A stretch of DNA of 64,000 bases, taken from the NCBI RefSeq assembly GCF_023065955.2, contig NW_026622985.1:77737931-77801930 (forward strand), read 5' to 3'. The stretch is from Ursus arctos (Eukaryota > Chordata > Mammalia > Carnivora > Ursidae). Both the position numbers and the translations under genes were made by a program. This document shows positions 23,563 through 34,496 of this stretch, piece after piece. Positions within the stretch are counted from its first letter, which is position 1. Each line of letters opens with the position of its first letter. The notes under the pieces were generated by a model. The model saw only the letters and a program-made list of their open reading frames with translations, was not told where the DNA came from and made no database searches.

Positions 23563-23629
23563 AAAGGAAGGAAGGAAGGAAGGAAGGAAGGAAGGAAGGA
23601 AGGAAGGAAGGAAGGAAAAGAAAGAAGAA
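23375..23629 (+). mobile_element. SINEC with expanded GAAA/GGAA tail
   Basis: A SINEC head (ctcggggtcccagggtagcg, somewhat divergent, with an internal duplication of 'gtggttaagt') and body are followed by a 3' tail replaced by a pure purine microsatellite. The duplication aaaaatgatagg is exact at 23363-23374 and 23630-23641. Confidence 0.93.
23527..23629 (+). repeat. (GAAA)n(GGAA)n purine tract
   Basis: About 11 AAAG units are followed by about 12 GGAA units and a short AAAG/AAG run. It is about 100 bases of uninterrupted purine on the plus strand. It forms the tail of the SINE. Long open frames through it on both strands are artefacts of the repeat. Confidence 0.97.
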
Positions 23630-23641
23630 AAAAATGATAGG

Positions 23642-26600
23642 ACCCCAGAATGATAGAACTAGGAAGAATCATTCAAGTCCCCCCTGGATGGCTGATCCAG
23701 TTAGTAGGTTTCAGCTCCCTGTACACGTTTAAGCAACTGCTGAAGTAGAAGACACCTTTCAGTCTCCCCAGATATGCACCTGTGTCTCAAATCTATTTGA
23801 ATCCCAATTTTTCTGATGTCTCTTAGGCATACTGCCAGTCGCCCTATAAGCTATGTTCACACGTGCCCTCCGTGACGATACTGTAACTTCTGATTGAAGG
23901 CATTTAGAGACGCTGCTTGGTTTTTGTCACAATTCAGTAACTACTAGCAATATTGCCTTAGGTATAGACCTCTCCCTAGCGATTTCTTCCTTGACTATGT
24001 GTTTCCTTACAAAATAAATGTTATCAGAATTCTATTTTGAAAATCATTAGTGTGTTTTCTTCACCTCATTTCTCTTTGAGCTTCACTTAAGGCATCTTTC
24101 TGGGGCTTCTTTAGGGTTTTCTAGGAACACCTAGAGTAAGAGATGAAATAATATTCCACTTCTGGCATTGAAAACAGGGTTTTCTAGTGAAACAATGGCC
24201 CTGCAAACAAAGACATTTTCTTGAGAGAAGAGTTTCCAGTTTCTTCTATTATATTCAGTACAGCAAGGGTTAAATCTGGCAGACTCAGTTCACACAGTCG
24301 CCCAGTCATGAAGTGGTGGGATGGGAGTGTGAGGTCACCAGGCCTGCTGAGGCATAGGTGAAAGGCAAGAGAAAAAGAAGATAAAACAGACTATTTATCC
24401 CTGGCCCTAAGGCAGTAGAGAGAGAAGTTAAAGAGGCAGGTGTGAGGTATGGGCTTAGCACACACCTGGCTTTCGCTTGGACAGGGAGCAGTAACAATTA
24501 AACAACAGGGGAAAGCAGGAGTCTTGACCCCCACTCCTCTTTTAGAATCTTGAGAGGAGGCTGTCCTCATCACCTAGAGGTTCAGGTTGAAGTTTGATAT
24601 ACAGTAAATTCTCTGTCTTTCCAAACACCATCTCCAGCTAAGCCTCAGGTCAGGCACAGACCCTAACACCTGATTGTACTCTGATTCAACAGCTCGAGGC
24701 AAAAATGTTAAAAGCTCTGAGTTTCAGCTTCTAGACTGGTGAAACAAAGAGACGGGGCAAAATCCTTTTTAATATCTCCTGCAGATTTAAAATCTGATGA
24801 CGGTTTACTTAAAAAAAAAATTCAGTGGCCACAGTTTGCTATTTGAAAAGATGTTTCTGCTTAGCCTACATATATTTTTTTCCTCTTGTATCCCCCTATT
24901 ACTGTACTTATCTGTTAACAAACAGTGGGAGTTAGCTGGATATATTGAACTATAGTTTCATTTTGTAAGAAAGAAAAGATTTATGAAAGTTATAGAACCA
25001 CAATTTATAGTAATAAAGCAAACATTTCTTCAAGAACCTTCTAACGTACAAAAGTAGATATGGGTCAACAAATCACACAGATTGCAGAGAAAATAAAATA
25101 AGATCTGAGCAAAAATTATATAGATTAACAAAAGTTACAGATGTGAATGTCTAAACATATCTATGAATTACCATCAGAAATGGTTTTCCTCTATAAACTA
25201 CATGATCTATCCATTTGTGGGGAAATTTCTCTTACAGGAGCTTTATGACCATAGGAAGGAGAAGTTGGGTTCCTACCGTTTCTTGATATTACTCTATTTT
25301 CATGCAAACAAGAGATATAGGAAAATCAAATACTGTAAGATGTTAGGTTACTTCTTGCCAGGCTAATACGTTATCTTAGCCAGAGAAGCAATTGTCTTTT
25401 TTCTTAAATTTCTGCATGATTGGATTGTCATAAGTCTACCTCATAATCTACTCAAAATAAGTGATATATTTCACTAAAATCTAAAGGGTTCCTACATAAA
25501 TATCTCATTTTCATGTAATGTTATTTAAACATTTGACTTATCTTATTATCATCACAGCCACAAATGACTTTCCTGATGGCCACTCAAATGAATTTGAAGA
25601 ACAATTCTGACCTTGCCTCTACTATGAAGGTATAACTCTCATTCTAATTACTTCATTTGTCCTTCTCTTGGTCCTTGGGCTGTCAAGGAGGAAAAAAAAG
25701 ATGTAACATTCCTGGGGCTATAGTTATCTGACTCATACTTACTTAAAATAACACTGTTATCCACCACTTGTGCTGGTCACAGCAAACATTGATAGAGATA
25801 TACTTAATGGAAGGAATTGAAGGCTAATTAAGATAAATGTGTAGACCAAGTAGATGAAAATTTTATGGAGAAGATAAAGGAGATTTAAGAAAATAAAATC
25901 AAGGTCACCATGTATGGTTGGTTATCATCGAACTTATTTATACTAATACAATAAAGAAAGGGAAGGAAAACATCAGATAATTGAAACGATACATATTTTA
26001 TGGGGAAAATCACCTCTCAAGAACAATTTTTGAATGACCAACAAAGGCAGGACATATGGTAGAAAACCTTCAGAAATTAGAAACTCAAAGAGAAAAAATT
26101 AAATAAGTCAAGAAAAGCCATTCATACAAGCAGAGTAAAATAGCTAATTCAATTATTTGAACGATTAAGAACAATTACGGACAAAAATACTTGCTGTTGA
26201 GAAAAAGAAAAAGATTTTCCCCGTATTATCCAGGTTGACTGGTTGCATTAATCTAATTCATTGGATTGATTAATCACTTAGCTTTGTTCTTACTGGCACA
26301 GCCTTGGTGCCCTAAAGCCTTAAGCCCATGGGGTATATTTAGTCTCATTCTCTTCAAACTGAATCTTTGAATCGATTGATCACAGAATGCTTACTTAAAT
26401 TGTGCTTCATGTAGTTGTGTCGCAAAAATAATATCATTTGTGTTTAAAATGTGTTTTTCACATAAAGGAGTATTCCAAAGCTCATAAAGATTATTTTTCA
26501 AAAAAAGTTTAGCTCAATAAATAATAACATATCTATTAACTATCAACAAACTACACACTAACTCCTTATTAACTCAAGTAATGACCTTTTTAACCAGATA

Positions 26601-28933
26601 ATCCTGCACAACCCACTTTCAGCTTCTGCAGCCTTTCAAGATCATCCTTCTTTGATACCCACATTGCCTCTATCATATTTGGTCAGGGGAAGCCAAGTCC
26701 TTGCTCCGTCCCGTGTTTGAGAAATCCCAGTGAACGCATTTGCGTTTTATGCAGTCTGATGGTCACTTACCCCCTCTCTGCCTTCACAGTCCTCTACTCC
26801 GCGTTCCAGCCAACTTCAGCTACTGCCCCCCCATATTGTATCACCCTGAAGGACGACATAAACTCTTCTCTTAGTTCTCCAAAGAAGCTATCACACCTAA
26901 CTATCACTTTTAGCAAAAACTCACCAAAATCTTAGAGATAATAGAAAGATAAATGTAAAAGTAGACGAAGGGGAAAAGAATGGATGTTCCTAGTCCGGTA
27001 CCCCTACAGGTTCTCTTCCTGGGTGGATGTGGTTCTCAACCCTGAGCCTACTATAATTTCAGGAAGCCAGTTCACCAGCCACAGAGGAGTGACCCCCTCT
27101 CTCAGGCTATCCTGCCTGATGTCTAGCCCCTCGCCCTTTCTGAAGTTCTTGGTAAGGAAACAAGAGCTTTCTTGCATTGTTTTATGTTTTTTCATCGTTT
27201 TTATTTCCCTGAATGTAAACCATTGCAAAGCTGCAACTGAATCTAGAAGAAAACGAACTTCTGATGATTATGCATATTCTCATTAATATTTGGCTTTCCC
27301 TTACCTCTAAATATTATCTTCCAGACTAGAGTATTGAGTTTGACATTAGAAAGTTTAAAGACCTACAAAGGCTGTTCCCTTCTCCCTCAAAGTTAAGATG
27401 TAGTCTGCTCTCAAAATTGAATCCAAATGTATGTCACATTCTAGAGAATATGGGGGGGAAATTGACAGCTTTGAAGTTGCTGTTTTTCCTCTGCAACTAA
27501 CCATTTAGGCTTCGATAAATGACTTGCATCAAGCCCCAGTTAGAGTGCTCTTACTACATTAGAAATTACTTACTAGCTAGTTCATAACCAGTTATTCCTA
27601 ACATTAATAGTTGTGTGAATGAAATCAGAGAATTTCTAAACCAATTTGCATATGGAATTCAGTAATGTTTCTGAGTTTATGGATGATTTGACAGTGTCCT
27701 TTCTTAGTCCCATATGCTGGAAACTTAAGAAACACAGGATGCATAAACTGACTTCAGTTGAATATGGCTGGTATGGAGCTCTTAGTCAGCTCATTTATTA
27801 TCTAACTGAATTTCACCTTTAAAGCGCCATGCGGGAATTGTTCAGAGCACCTTAATTATCTTAATGAATAGAAAAAAGCTCTAAACACTTAAGACATTGA
27901 ATTGTTCATTTAATCTCCTTTCTCCCCAAAGAGAAAAAGAAATAATCCACAACTTTCCATGCAAGACATAGAAGTGCAATTCTTTAAAAACCTTAGGTAC
28001 TTTTGAAAAAGAGCCAAGTGTTTTGTCTCGTTCCCTGGAAATAGCACCCATCCCACATGATATTAAATTTTCTAACTTACTTGAAAGCGAAGTATGGATT
28101 ATTCAGTGGGAAAAAGGCAGAATCTAGTTGGGTTCTAATCCGACATTTGGAAATAAGTTTTGGTTGGAATTCTTCTCCTACAGTTAGCATAGACTATGAT
28201 GGCCAAGCCATCAAAACTGAATAAAATATCCATGGTTTGTGAAAGCCCTGAATAGATCAAGTGCAAAGCTAATAGGACAGTATTTACACAGCACTTGCTT
28301 TCTGTAATGTGACCATTAGAAATTCATTAAGAATCAGACTGGGAAAATGAAGAGACTAAAGATATTAATAACAAAAAGGAAAATCTATTTTAACGATGAA
28401 GAGTTAAAAGTGTTTATTTACTAAATACACATAGATACCTCCCAAATATCCACTTATTTGTTTTAATTGATTTCCTCAAACCAGTTTATGTTCACACAGA
28501 GCCCTACTCAAGCTTTTCTTCTCCAGCAATCCATTGTAGATTCGTGATGGATTTATTGTTTTTCTCTCCATGGCTAGTCCTTTCATCAACTCAGACCCAA
28601 ATTTTCCTGGCAAATAATTCTCCAACCTTGCCCAAACCTCATACATCTTTAATAATTCATTATTCTATATAAGACATGCTGGGATGAGAGCTAGCTTGGA
28701 GACAAGGGGGCAAGCTTTTGCCACCACCACTTATTTTCTTCGTGCGTACATTTATTTATTCACTCAACAAAAGTTTAATGATGAGAATGATGGTACTATT
28801 GGATTTCTTTTCTGCACTCAGAAAACAAACATGAAAAGAACAAGACCATATCTGCTTGAGAAGTGTCATCATTTACCAAGGGATTCTTACTGGTCTAAAT
28901 ATTGAAATTTTTATGTTAAGTATATAGAAAATA
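23642..28933. other. Long intergenic stretch without named repeats or genes
   Basis: I find no SINEC, no recognisable L1 and no exon. ORFs reach only about 100 codons (26984-27286) and carry no domains. Parts such as 27480-28300 are complex, with homeodomain-like TAAT cores (for example 'ccttaattatcttaatgaa'), and may include conserved non-coding sequence. Old repeats could be hidden below what I can recognise by eye. Confidence 0.4.
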
Positions 28934-28949
28934 TTGGCATTCTATTATT

Positions 28950-28972
28950 TTTTTTAAGATTTTTATTTATTT
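28950..28972 (-). mobile_element. 23-bp SINEC stub with 16-bp target-site duplication
   Basis: Only the A-tail-proximal end of a minus-strand SINEC is present: 'ttttttaagatttttattta' plus 'ttt', the reverse of AAATAAAAATC-T-AAAAAA. It sits between ttggcattctattatt (28934-28949) and ttggcattctgttatt (28973-28988), which differ at one base. The duplication shows a true target-primed insertion that aborted after a few bases of cDNA. Confidence 0.85.
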
Positions 28973-28988
28973 TTGGCATTCTGTTATT

Positions 28989-29731
28989 AAAGATGCTAAT
29001 AATATAACTAGTTAATGGGGCACATTAAATCATTTCTCTTTGTTCTTTCCAGAAATTATGATGTTCCTCTGGTATTTCATCGTAACTAAAATGGGTTAAA
29101 ACAAACAGGTAGGCAGACGTGAGTACTGGGTAGCTGTATTCTGTTATGGCAGATGAAGAACTCAGTACTCAGCTGGGATAATCAAACTGTCCTGTGCTGT
29201 GACATTGTATTAACCTATTAATTGGAAGGTTTGCATCTTCTTTGATCTTTAAGTTTTCTAATGAAAATTCTTTATTGGGTCAAAAATATACAGAAGTCAG
29301 CTGGATACAGAGATGAAGTACTGTATCCTGTGCTTTGGACTATGTGACATACACTTCAAAGATATTTAAGATAATAATGTAAAAACCTTAATTTGGGAGT
29401 CATATCTAATTCCAGTTAAAAGGATGAAATATAAAATCGTTCAAGGGATGAAATCTGCTCAGTACAAAATGGTCAGTCACAAACTAGCATCACCTACTGA
29501 GATCAGTCACTTTGTACTAAAAGGCAGACACCAAGGATTTGACCCAAATACCACCATTTTGATAAGATAGTCTTTTGAATGAGCTCAGTTAATCTAAATT
29601 GCACTCTAGTAAAGAAAAAAGGCATGGGATACTATTTATAAAGTGATAAAATATTGTGTAAAGTGAAATGTATGAAAGAGGTTGCTCTGGGATCTGGCTG
29701 GGATATCAAATATAAGTCACTTACTATCTAG
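28989..29731. other. Intergenic sequence, nothing assigned
   Basis: No gene, ORF of note or named repeat was seen. Confidence 0.4.
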
Positions 29732-29746
29732 AACACTGTGTTAGTC

Positions 29747-29957
29747 TGGTGCCGGGGTGGCTCAGTCAGTCAAGCATCGGACTCTTGATTTCGGCTCAGG
29801 TCATGATCTCAGGGTCCTGGGATCAAGCCCCACATCCAGCTCTGTGCTCAGCTTGAAGTCTGCTTGTCCTTCCTCTCCTCCTCCTCCTCTCTCTTTCTCT
29901 GTCTCTGTCTCTCTCTCAAATAAATAAAAAAAATCTTAAAAAGCAAACAAACAAACA
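29747..29957 (+). mobile_element. SINEC with CT-rich body and AAAC tail
   Basis: The head (tggtgccggggtggctcagt), 'gactcttgatttcggctcag' block, a long CT/TCC-rich stretch, 'caaataaataaa' and an (AAAC)n tail are all visible. The duplication is aacactgtgttagtc at 29732-29746 against aacactgttttagtc at 29958-29972. Confidence 0.94.
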
Positions 29958-30194
29958 AACACTGTTTTAGTCCAGAGCCAGCTAGTTACTCAACCTCAGA
30001 GGAAGTTGGGTTGCTTAGCATGGGTAAGAATCCATGAGGTCTCGAAATTGAATCTTTTCATCCCACATTTCACTCTCATGTTAAAGGAGAGGCAAAAACA
30101 TAGTATATGTATTAGTAGTACAAATATTTGTGTGATCATGGAATTTAAATGTGTATTTAATTTTTTATGATTTGTTTTAGTAACTCCATGACCA

Positions 30195-31690
30195 GGGATA
30201 TTTTATTTAAACTTTTAAAATATTGAAATAATTATACACTCAGATCCATAAGAAGATGCATAAATAGTGCAGAGAGGTCTTGTGTCCCCATCAGCCAGCT
30301 CCTCCAACAGTGACACCTTACATAACTATAGGACATTATCAACTCCAGGAAATTAATTAGAACAGTATAATTAACCAGACTACAGACCTTACTCAGGTTT
30401 CACCATTTTTTGGACTCACTTTTTGTACATCCTTGTGATTCATTCTATGGCAATTTATCACATGTATAGATTCGAATAACCAGCATTCTTTTAATGAAGA
30501 TACAGAACTGTTCCAGCACTGGAGAGTGCTTCCTCGTGCCATCCCTACCTCCCTTCTCTAACCCATGGCAGCACTAATCTTTTTTCCATCTCTTTAATTT
30601 GCCATTTCAAGAATGCTGTATAAATGGAATCATACAGTATGTTTACTTTTGAGGCTGGCTTTTTTCTGGCAGCATAATGCCCTTAAGATTGAACCAATTT
30701 GTCTCATGCATCAATAGTTCATTTCTTTTTATATCCAAATAGTATTATGCCATTATCTGGATACACACAATTTGTTTAATCATTGACAGTGAAGGACGTT
30801 TGGGTCATGTCCAGTTTTTGGCTATTTTAAATAAAGCTGTTATGAATATTCATGCATAGATTTTTGTATAAACATAAGTTTTCATTTTCTAGGATAGATG
30901 CCCAGAAGTGCAAGTACCGGGTTATATGGTAAGTATATGTTTAACTTTGAGGAAACTGCCAGACAAATTTTCTGAGTGGCTGTATCATTTACATTTCTAC
31001 CAACAATGTATGAGAGATCTAGTTTTTTTCACAATCTCACAAGCATTTGATATTATCAATATGGGTTTTTTTTTTATTTTAGCTATTTTAATAGATATGT
31101 AATGGTGTCTTGAGGTGGTTTTAATTTGCATTTCTTGATGACTAATGTTGTTGAACATCTTTTCCTACGTTTATTTGCCATCTGTATATATTCTTTGATG
31201 ACATGTCTGTTGAAATCTTTTGCTTGTTTTCTAATTGGATTGTTTGGTTTCTTACTGTTGAGTTTAGAGAATTATATATTCTGTATATGAATCATATGTC
31301 TGATATGTGATTTGCAAATGGTTTCTCTAAATCAGTGGCTCATCTTTTCATTTCCTTAACAAGGTTTTCCACAAAGCAAAGCTATTTAATTTAGAAGGAG
31401 TCCAGTAATTGAGTTTTTCTTTTATGGATTGTGCCTTTGGTTTCGTGTCTAAGAATTTGTCACCTAACCTTGGGTCATGAAGATTTTCTCTTATATTCTT
31501 TTTTTTTTATTTTATAGTTTTACATTTATTATAAGTATGATCCATTTGGAGTGAAATTTTTGTGTAAAGTGTGGGCTTTAGGTCAAGGTTCATATCTTTT
31601 GAAATGGATGCCTGTTGTTAAGAAAGCTCTTTTCTTTCATTGAATCAGTTTTTTCTCTTTCGTCAAAAATCAGCTGGGCATTTTTTTTTC
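30195..31690 (-). mobile_element. Old L1M 3' UTR and ORF2 end, antisense
   Basis: Antisense landmarks are 'tgtataaatggaatcataca', 'gtttgggtcatgtccagttt', 'aaataaagctgttatgaata', 'gaggaaactgccagacaaat', 'acatttctaccaacaatgta', 'ggtggttttaatttgcattt' and 'ttctaattggattgtttggt'. This is the usual run of an L1 3' UTR and C-terminal ORF2 read backwards. About 1.5 kb is nearly continuous. No intact frame remains, and the direct T-rich start near 30160 would be the tail side. Confidence 0.9.
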
Positions 31691-33170
31691 ATCTCTGTTT
31701 TTTTAACTAGTGGAAAAGTGAAAGAGAGAAGAGAAGGTTCACACTCATACCATCTACATGGAGATAGGAAATAGGGTCTTTATTTCAGGTGGGCATGTGT
31801 CCAGCTGAACTGGAGTGTCTGTTACTATAGAAGATGGGGATAATGAGTATTTGGGGACATTTAGAAGTCTACCAGAACAACCATCCTTTAAAAACAAAAA
31901 CAAAACATGTTTCAGCAGTTTGGCAGGTTTTCCTTCCCATCAGGGTCTGGCAGAGAAGCCACATGGCTGACGTCTTTGGGTCTGAAGAGCCCCAGGTGCT
32001 TTCTGCTGCCTCACTAAGAAAGCTTTAGTATTTAATCCCAATCCTTTGTCTTCCTCTCTTCTTAATTACATGCTGACTGCAGTATCCAGACTTGAGCCTG
32101 GCAAACCACTCCTGATTTCTTTTCGGTGACTGTTTTATTTGTGGTTCATGATCTTTCTGTTTCTGACTCGATTCTGGTCAAGTTTAGGTGGCTGATGACT
32201 TGGCCCCCGAAGTTCGGTATTTTGGGATCTTGAGACTTTCTTGATTCAGATAAAACACGACAGAAGAGCCACAGTTCCTGTCTCTGAACACTGTAAGTTA
32301 CAAGGGAGAAACGAATGACACAGTTGGCAAGTGCAGGTGTATTTCGTCTCAGGGCAAGTGCAGCTTTCTACCATGACACCTTAGGCCTGAGCTGTGGAGG
32401 CTGAGAGAGCAGGGACATGCCCTTTCTCGTCCTCACTGGTAGTGATTTTGTACCACTTGATGTTCAGAATGGTGCCCAAGTGGGCCCTGATATTTTTCAC
32501 TTAGGTCAGGAACAACTAAACATTATTAGAAAATCTGCCCTGTTTAATCATCTGCCAAGTCCTTTTCTGGTTCCAAGAGAGGATTAGGCTGGTCAGCAGA
32601 CAGTAGACTTGGCCCCAAGGTGCAGCTGGAATGGGAGCTTGGCTAGAACGAGGAATGAATGTTGTCTAAGGTGAACCTGATGGCCTGAGACCCACTGTGT
32701 GAAAAATTGACATTCCCGTGGCCTTATTATGTTTTTTCATCCTTTGAAAGGTGTTAAATTTTGTAAACGTGCACTAGGCTTTCACATGAGTGATAGACAG
32801 GCAGATCAATAACTTAGCATTCTCAAAGGTGCCCTGGGAAGATGACTGTAGTTCTTTTTTTAGTATTGCAAATATGAATATTTATGGTCCCCAATCCTTT
32901 TTAAATTGCAGAAAACTGAGAAGTTAGATCAACCAATAATAACTCTATCAGTTTTAATGCTGGTTTATATGAATATGTCAAAAAATTCACATAACTACCA
33001 GCATCAGGTGTTAAATCTTATCATTAATGGCAGATGTATTTGACACATTTATCATTGAGCTTTGACATATATCCAGAGAAGGTGTTTAACAATCAACTTT
33101 GACTTACATTTCGCTGTACTGGAAAGATGAGTATTAGGTAAAGAGAAGCGACATAAGCACTACACTTGTG
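31691..33170. other. Intergenic sequence, possibly an unnamed old repeat
   Basis: The stretch 31700-32700 is more GC-rich than its surroundings and might be an old LTR or DNA transposon remnant, but I cannot name it. No exon was recognised. Confidence 0.35.
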
Positions 33171-33350
33171 GGTGGAAAGTGGTTAAGGGCGAGTGCTTTG
33201 AAGTCAGACATCTTGGCACCACTATTTAAACGGTGGTAACCATAAATGAATCACTTAATCATCTGCATCTCATTTTTTTCACAGGGAAGTAAGAGTAATA
33301 TTACTAAATACCAAATACAGTAGTTATAGTAAAGGAGAAAATCCATACAA
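33171..33350 (+). mobile_element. MIR SINE fragment
   Basis: The MIR core pattern is seen: 'gtggttaagggcgagtgctt', 'gaagtcagacatcttggc', 'aatcacttaatcatctgcat', then a degraded 'aagtaagagtaatatta' region, corresponding to the MIR tRNA-derived head and core in sense orientation. Confidence 0.7.
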
Positions 33351-34278
33351 ATTGTTTGAACAATCGTAAGATATTTTATTCTTAACATAAACTTCAATAT
33401 TTCATAAATACTTATTCATTTATTTACTCATTCAAGAAATACAGGAGTACTTAAGTAACTGCCATGTACTTACCGTTTTACTTTAGAATTTGTTAGTGAA
33501 GAAAGCAGAAGAAAATCTTTGCCCTTGGGAAGATTTCTCCCCCCCCCTTTTTTATGCTTGGAATTATACTGAGTATCCAGAATTTTGCTTAATTGATTTC
33601 ATTGATTTATTTTAACATGGCTCATTTTTACTACATCTGAAACTTTCGAACTTCAACTCACACATCATTAGTTCTTTTCATGGTGTTGTCTCTTCAGAGA
33701 TTATCCAGAGAAGTTGATTTCCATTCCAATGCTGACTTGATTAATAGAATACCCCAGTTATGAAAGAAGGCCCATGGAAGTGTGCTTGTCTACGGACAGA
33801 CACAGATGGTACTTTTCTTCCTTAGGCTGTGGCTCTGTGTCTGTTTCCTCCATTCAGCATGTTTTTAAAGAGGAGGAGACAGCGTCTCACGGACCACAAT
33901 GTGTGCTGTCACATCTCACGCTGGATGAGAGTAAATAAACTTGTGTCTTTTCTTAAAGAACATAAGAACAAAAGTTATTTAAGGAAGACTAAGATTAAAA
34001 GCCCTCAAATGTACGATGTTAACTACACAGAACTGTTTTTCTTTGAGACCTACTTTTTTAAAAAGCCATGGTTTTTTTCTTTCTTTTTTTTTTTTTTTTT
34101 GGTAGAAACAGGTCTTTTCTAGAGCTATTTCATTGTATTGGCAAAATTTGGTAGCTCTGTAGGGCTCTTATTTCTATAGTACCATCTTAGTTTCCTTTTT
34201 AACATATATATACATTCACTTGCTTTATAAAAAATAAAAAAAATCATCTTATCACCATAATTTTAATGTATTACTATG
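33351..34278. other. Intergenic sequence, nothing assigned
   Basis: Contains a run of nine or so C bases at 33538-33547 followed by T, and a 20-base T-run at about 34082-34101. The 97-codon ORF at 33829-34122 runs into the T-run and has no domain. Confidence 0.4.
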
Positions 34279-34294
34279 AGATTCAGCACACCTT

Positions 34295-34480
34295 GGGGCA
34301 CCTGGGTGGCTCAGTTGGTTAAGTGACTGCCTTCAGCTCAGGTCATGATCCCAGGGTCCTGGGATGGAGTCCACATTGGGCTCCCTGCTCGGCTGGGGCA
34401 GGGGGGAGCCTGCTGCTCCCCCTGCTTGTGCACACTATGTCTCTCTCTGACAAATAAATAAATAAAACCTTAAAAAAAAA
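34295..34480 (+). mobile_element. SINEC
   Basis: The head (ggggcacctgggtggctcag), body, 'acaaataaataaataaaacc' and an A-run make a complete element. The duplication is agattcagcacacctt at 34279-34294 against agattcagcacgcctt at 34481-34496, one mismatch in 16. Confidence 0.95.
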
Positions 34481-34496
34481 AGATTCAGCACGCCTT

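Noticed and set aside
23406..23732. 108-codon plus ORF and 69-codon minus ORF across the purine tract
   Set aside because: They are translations of a SINE and its GAAA/GGAA tail (Lys/Arg/Glu or Phe/Leu/Ser runs).
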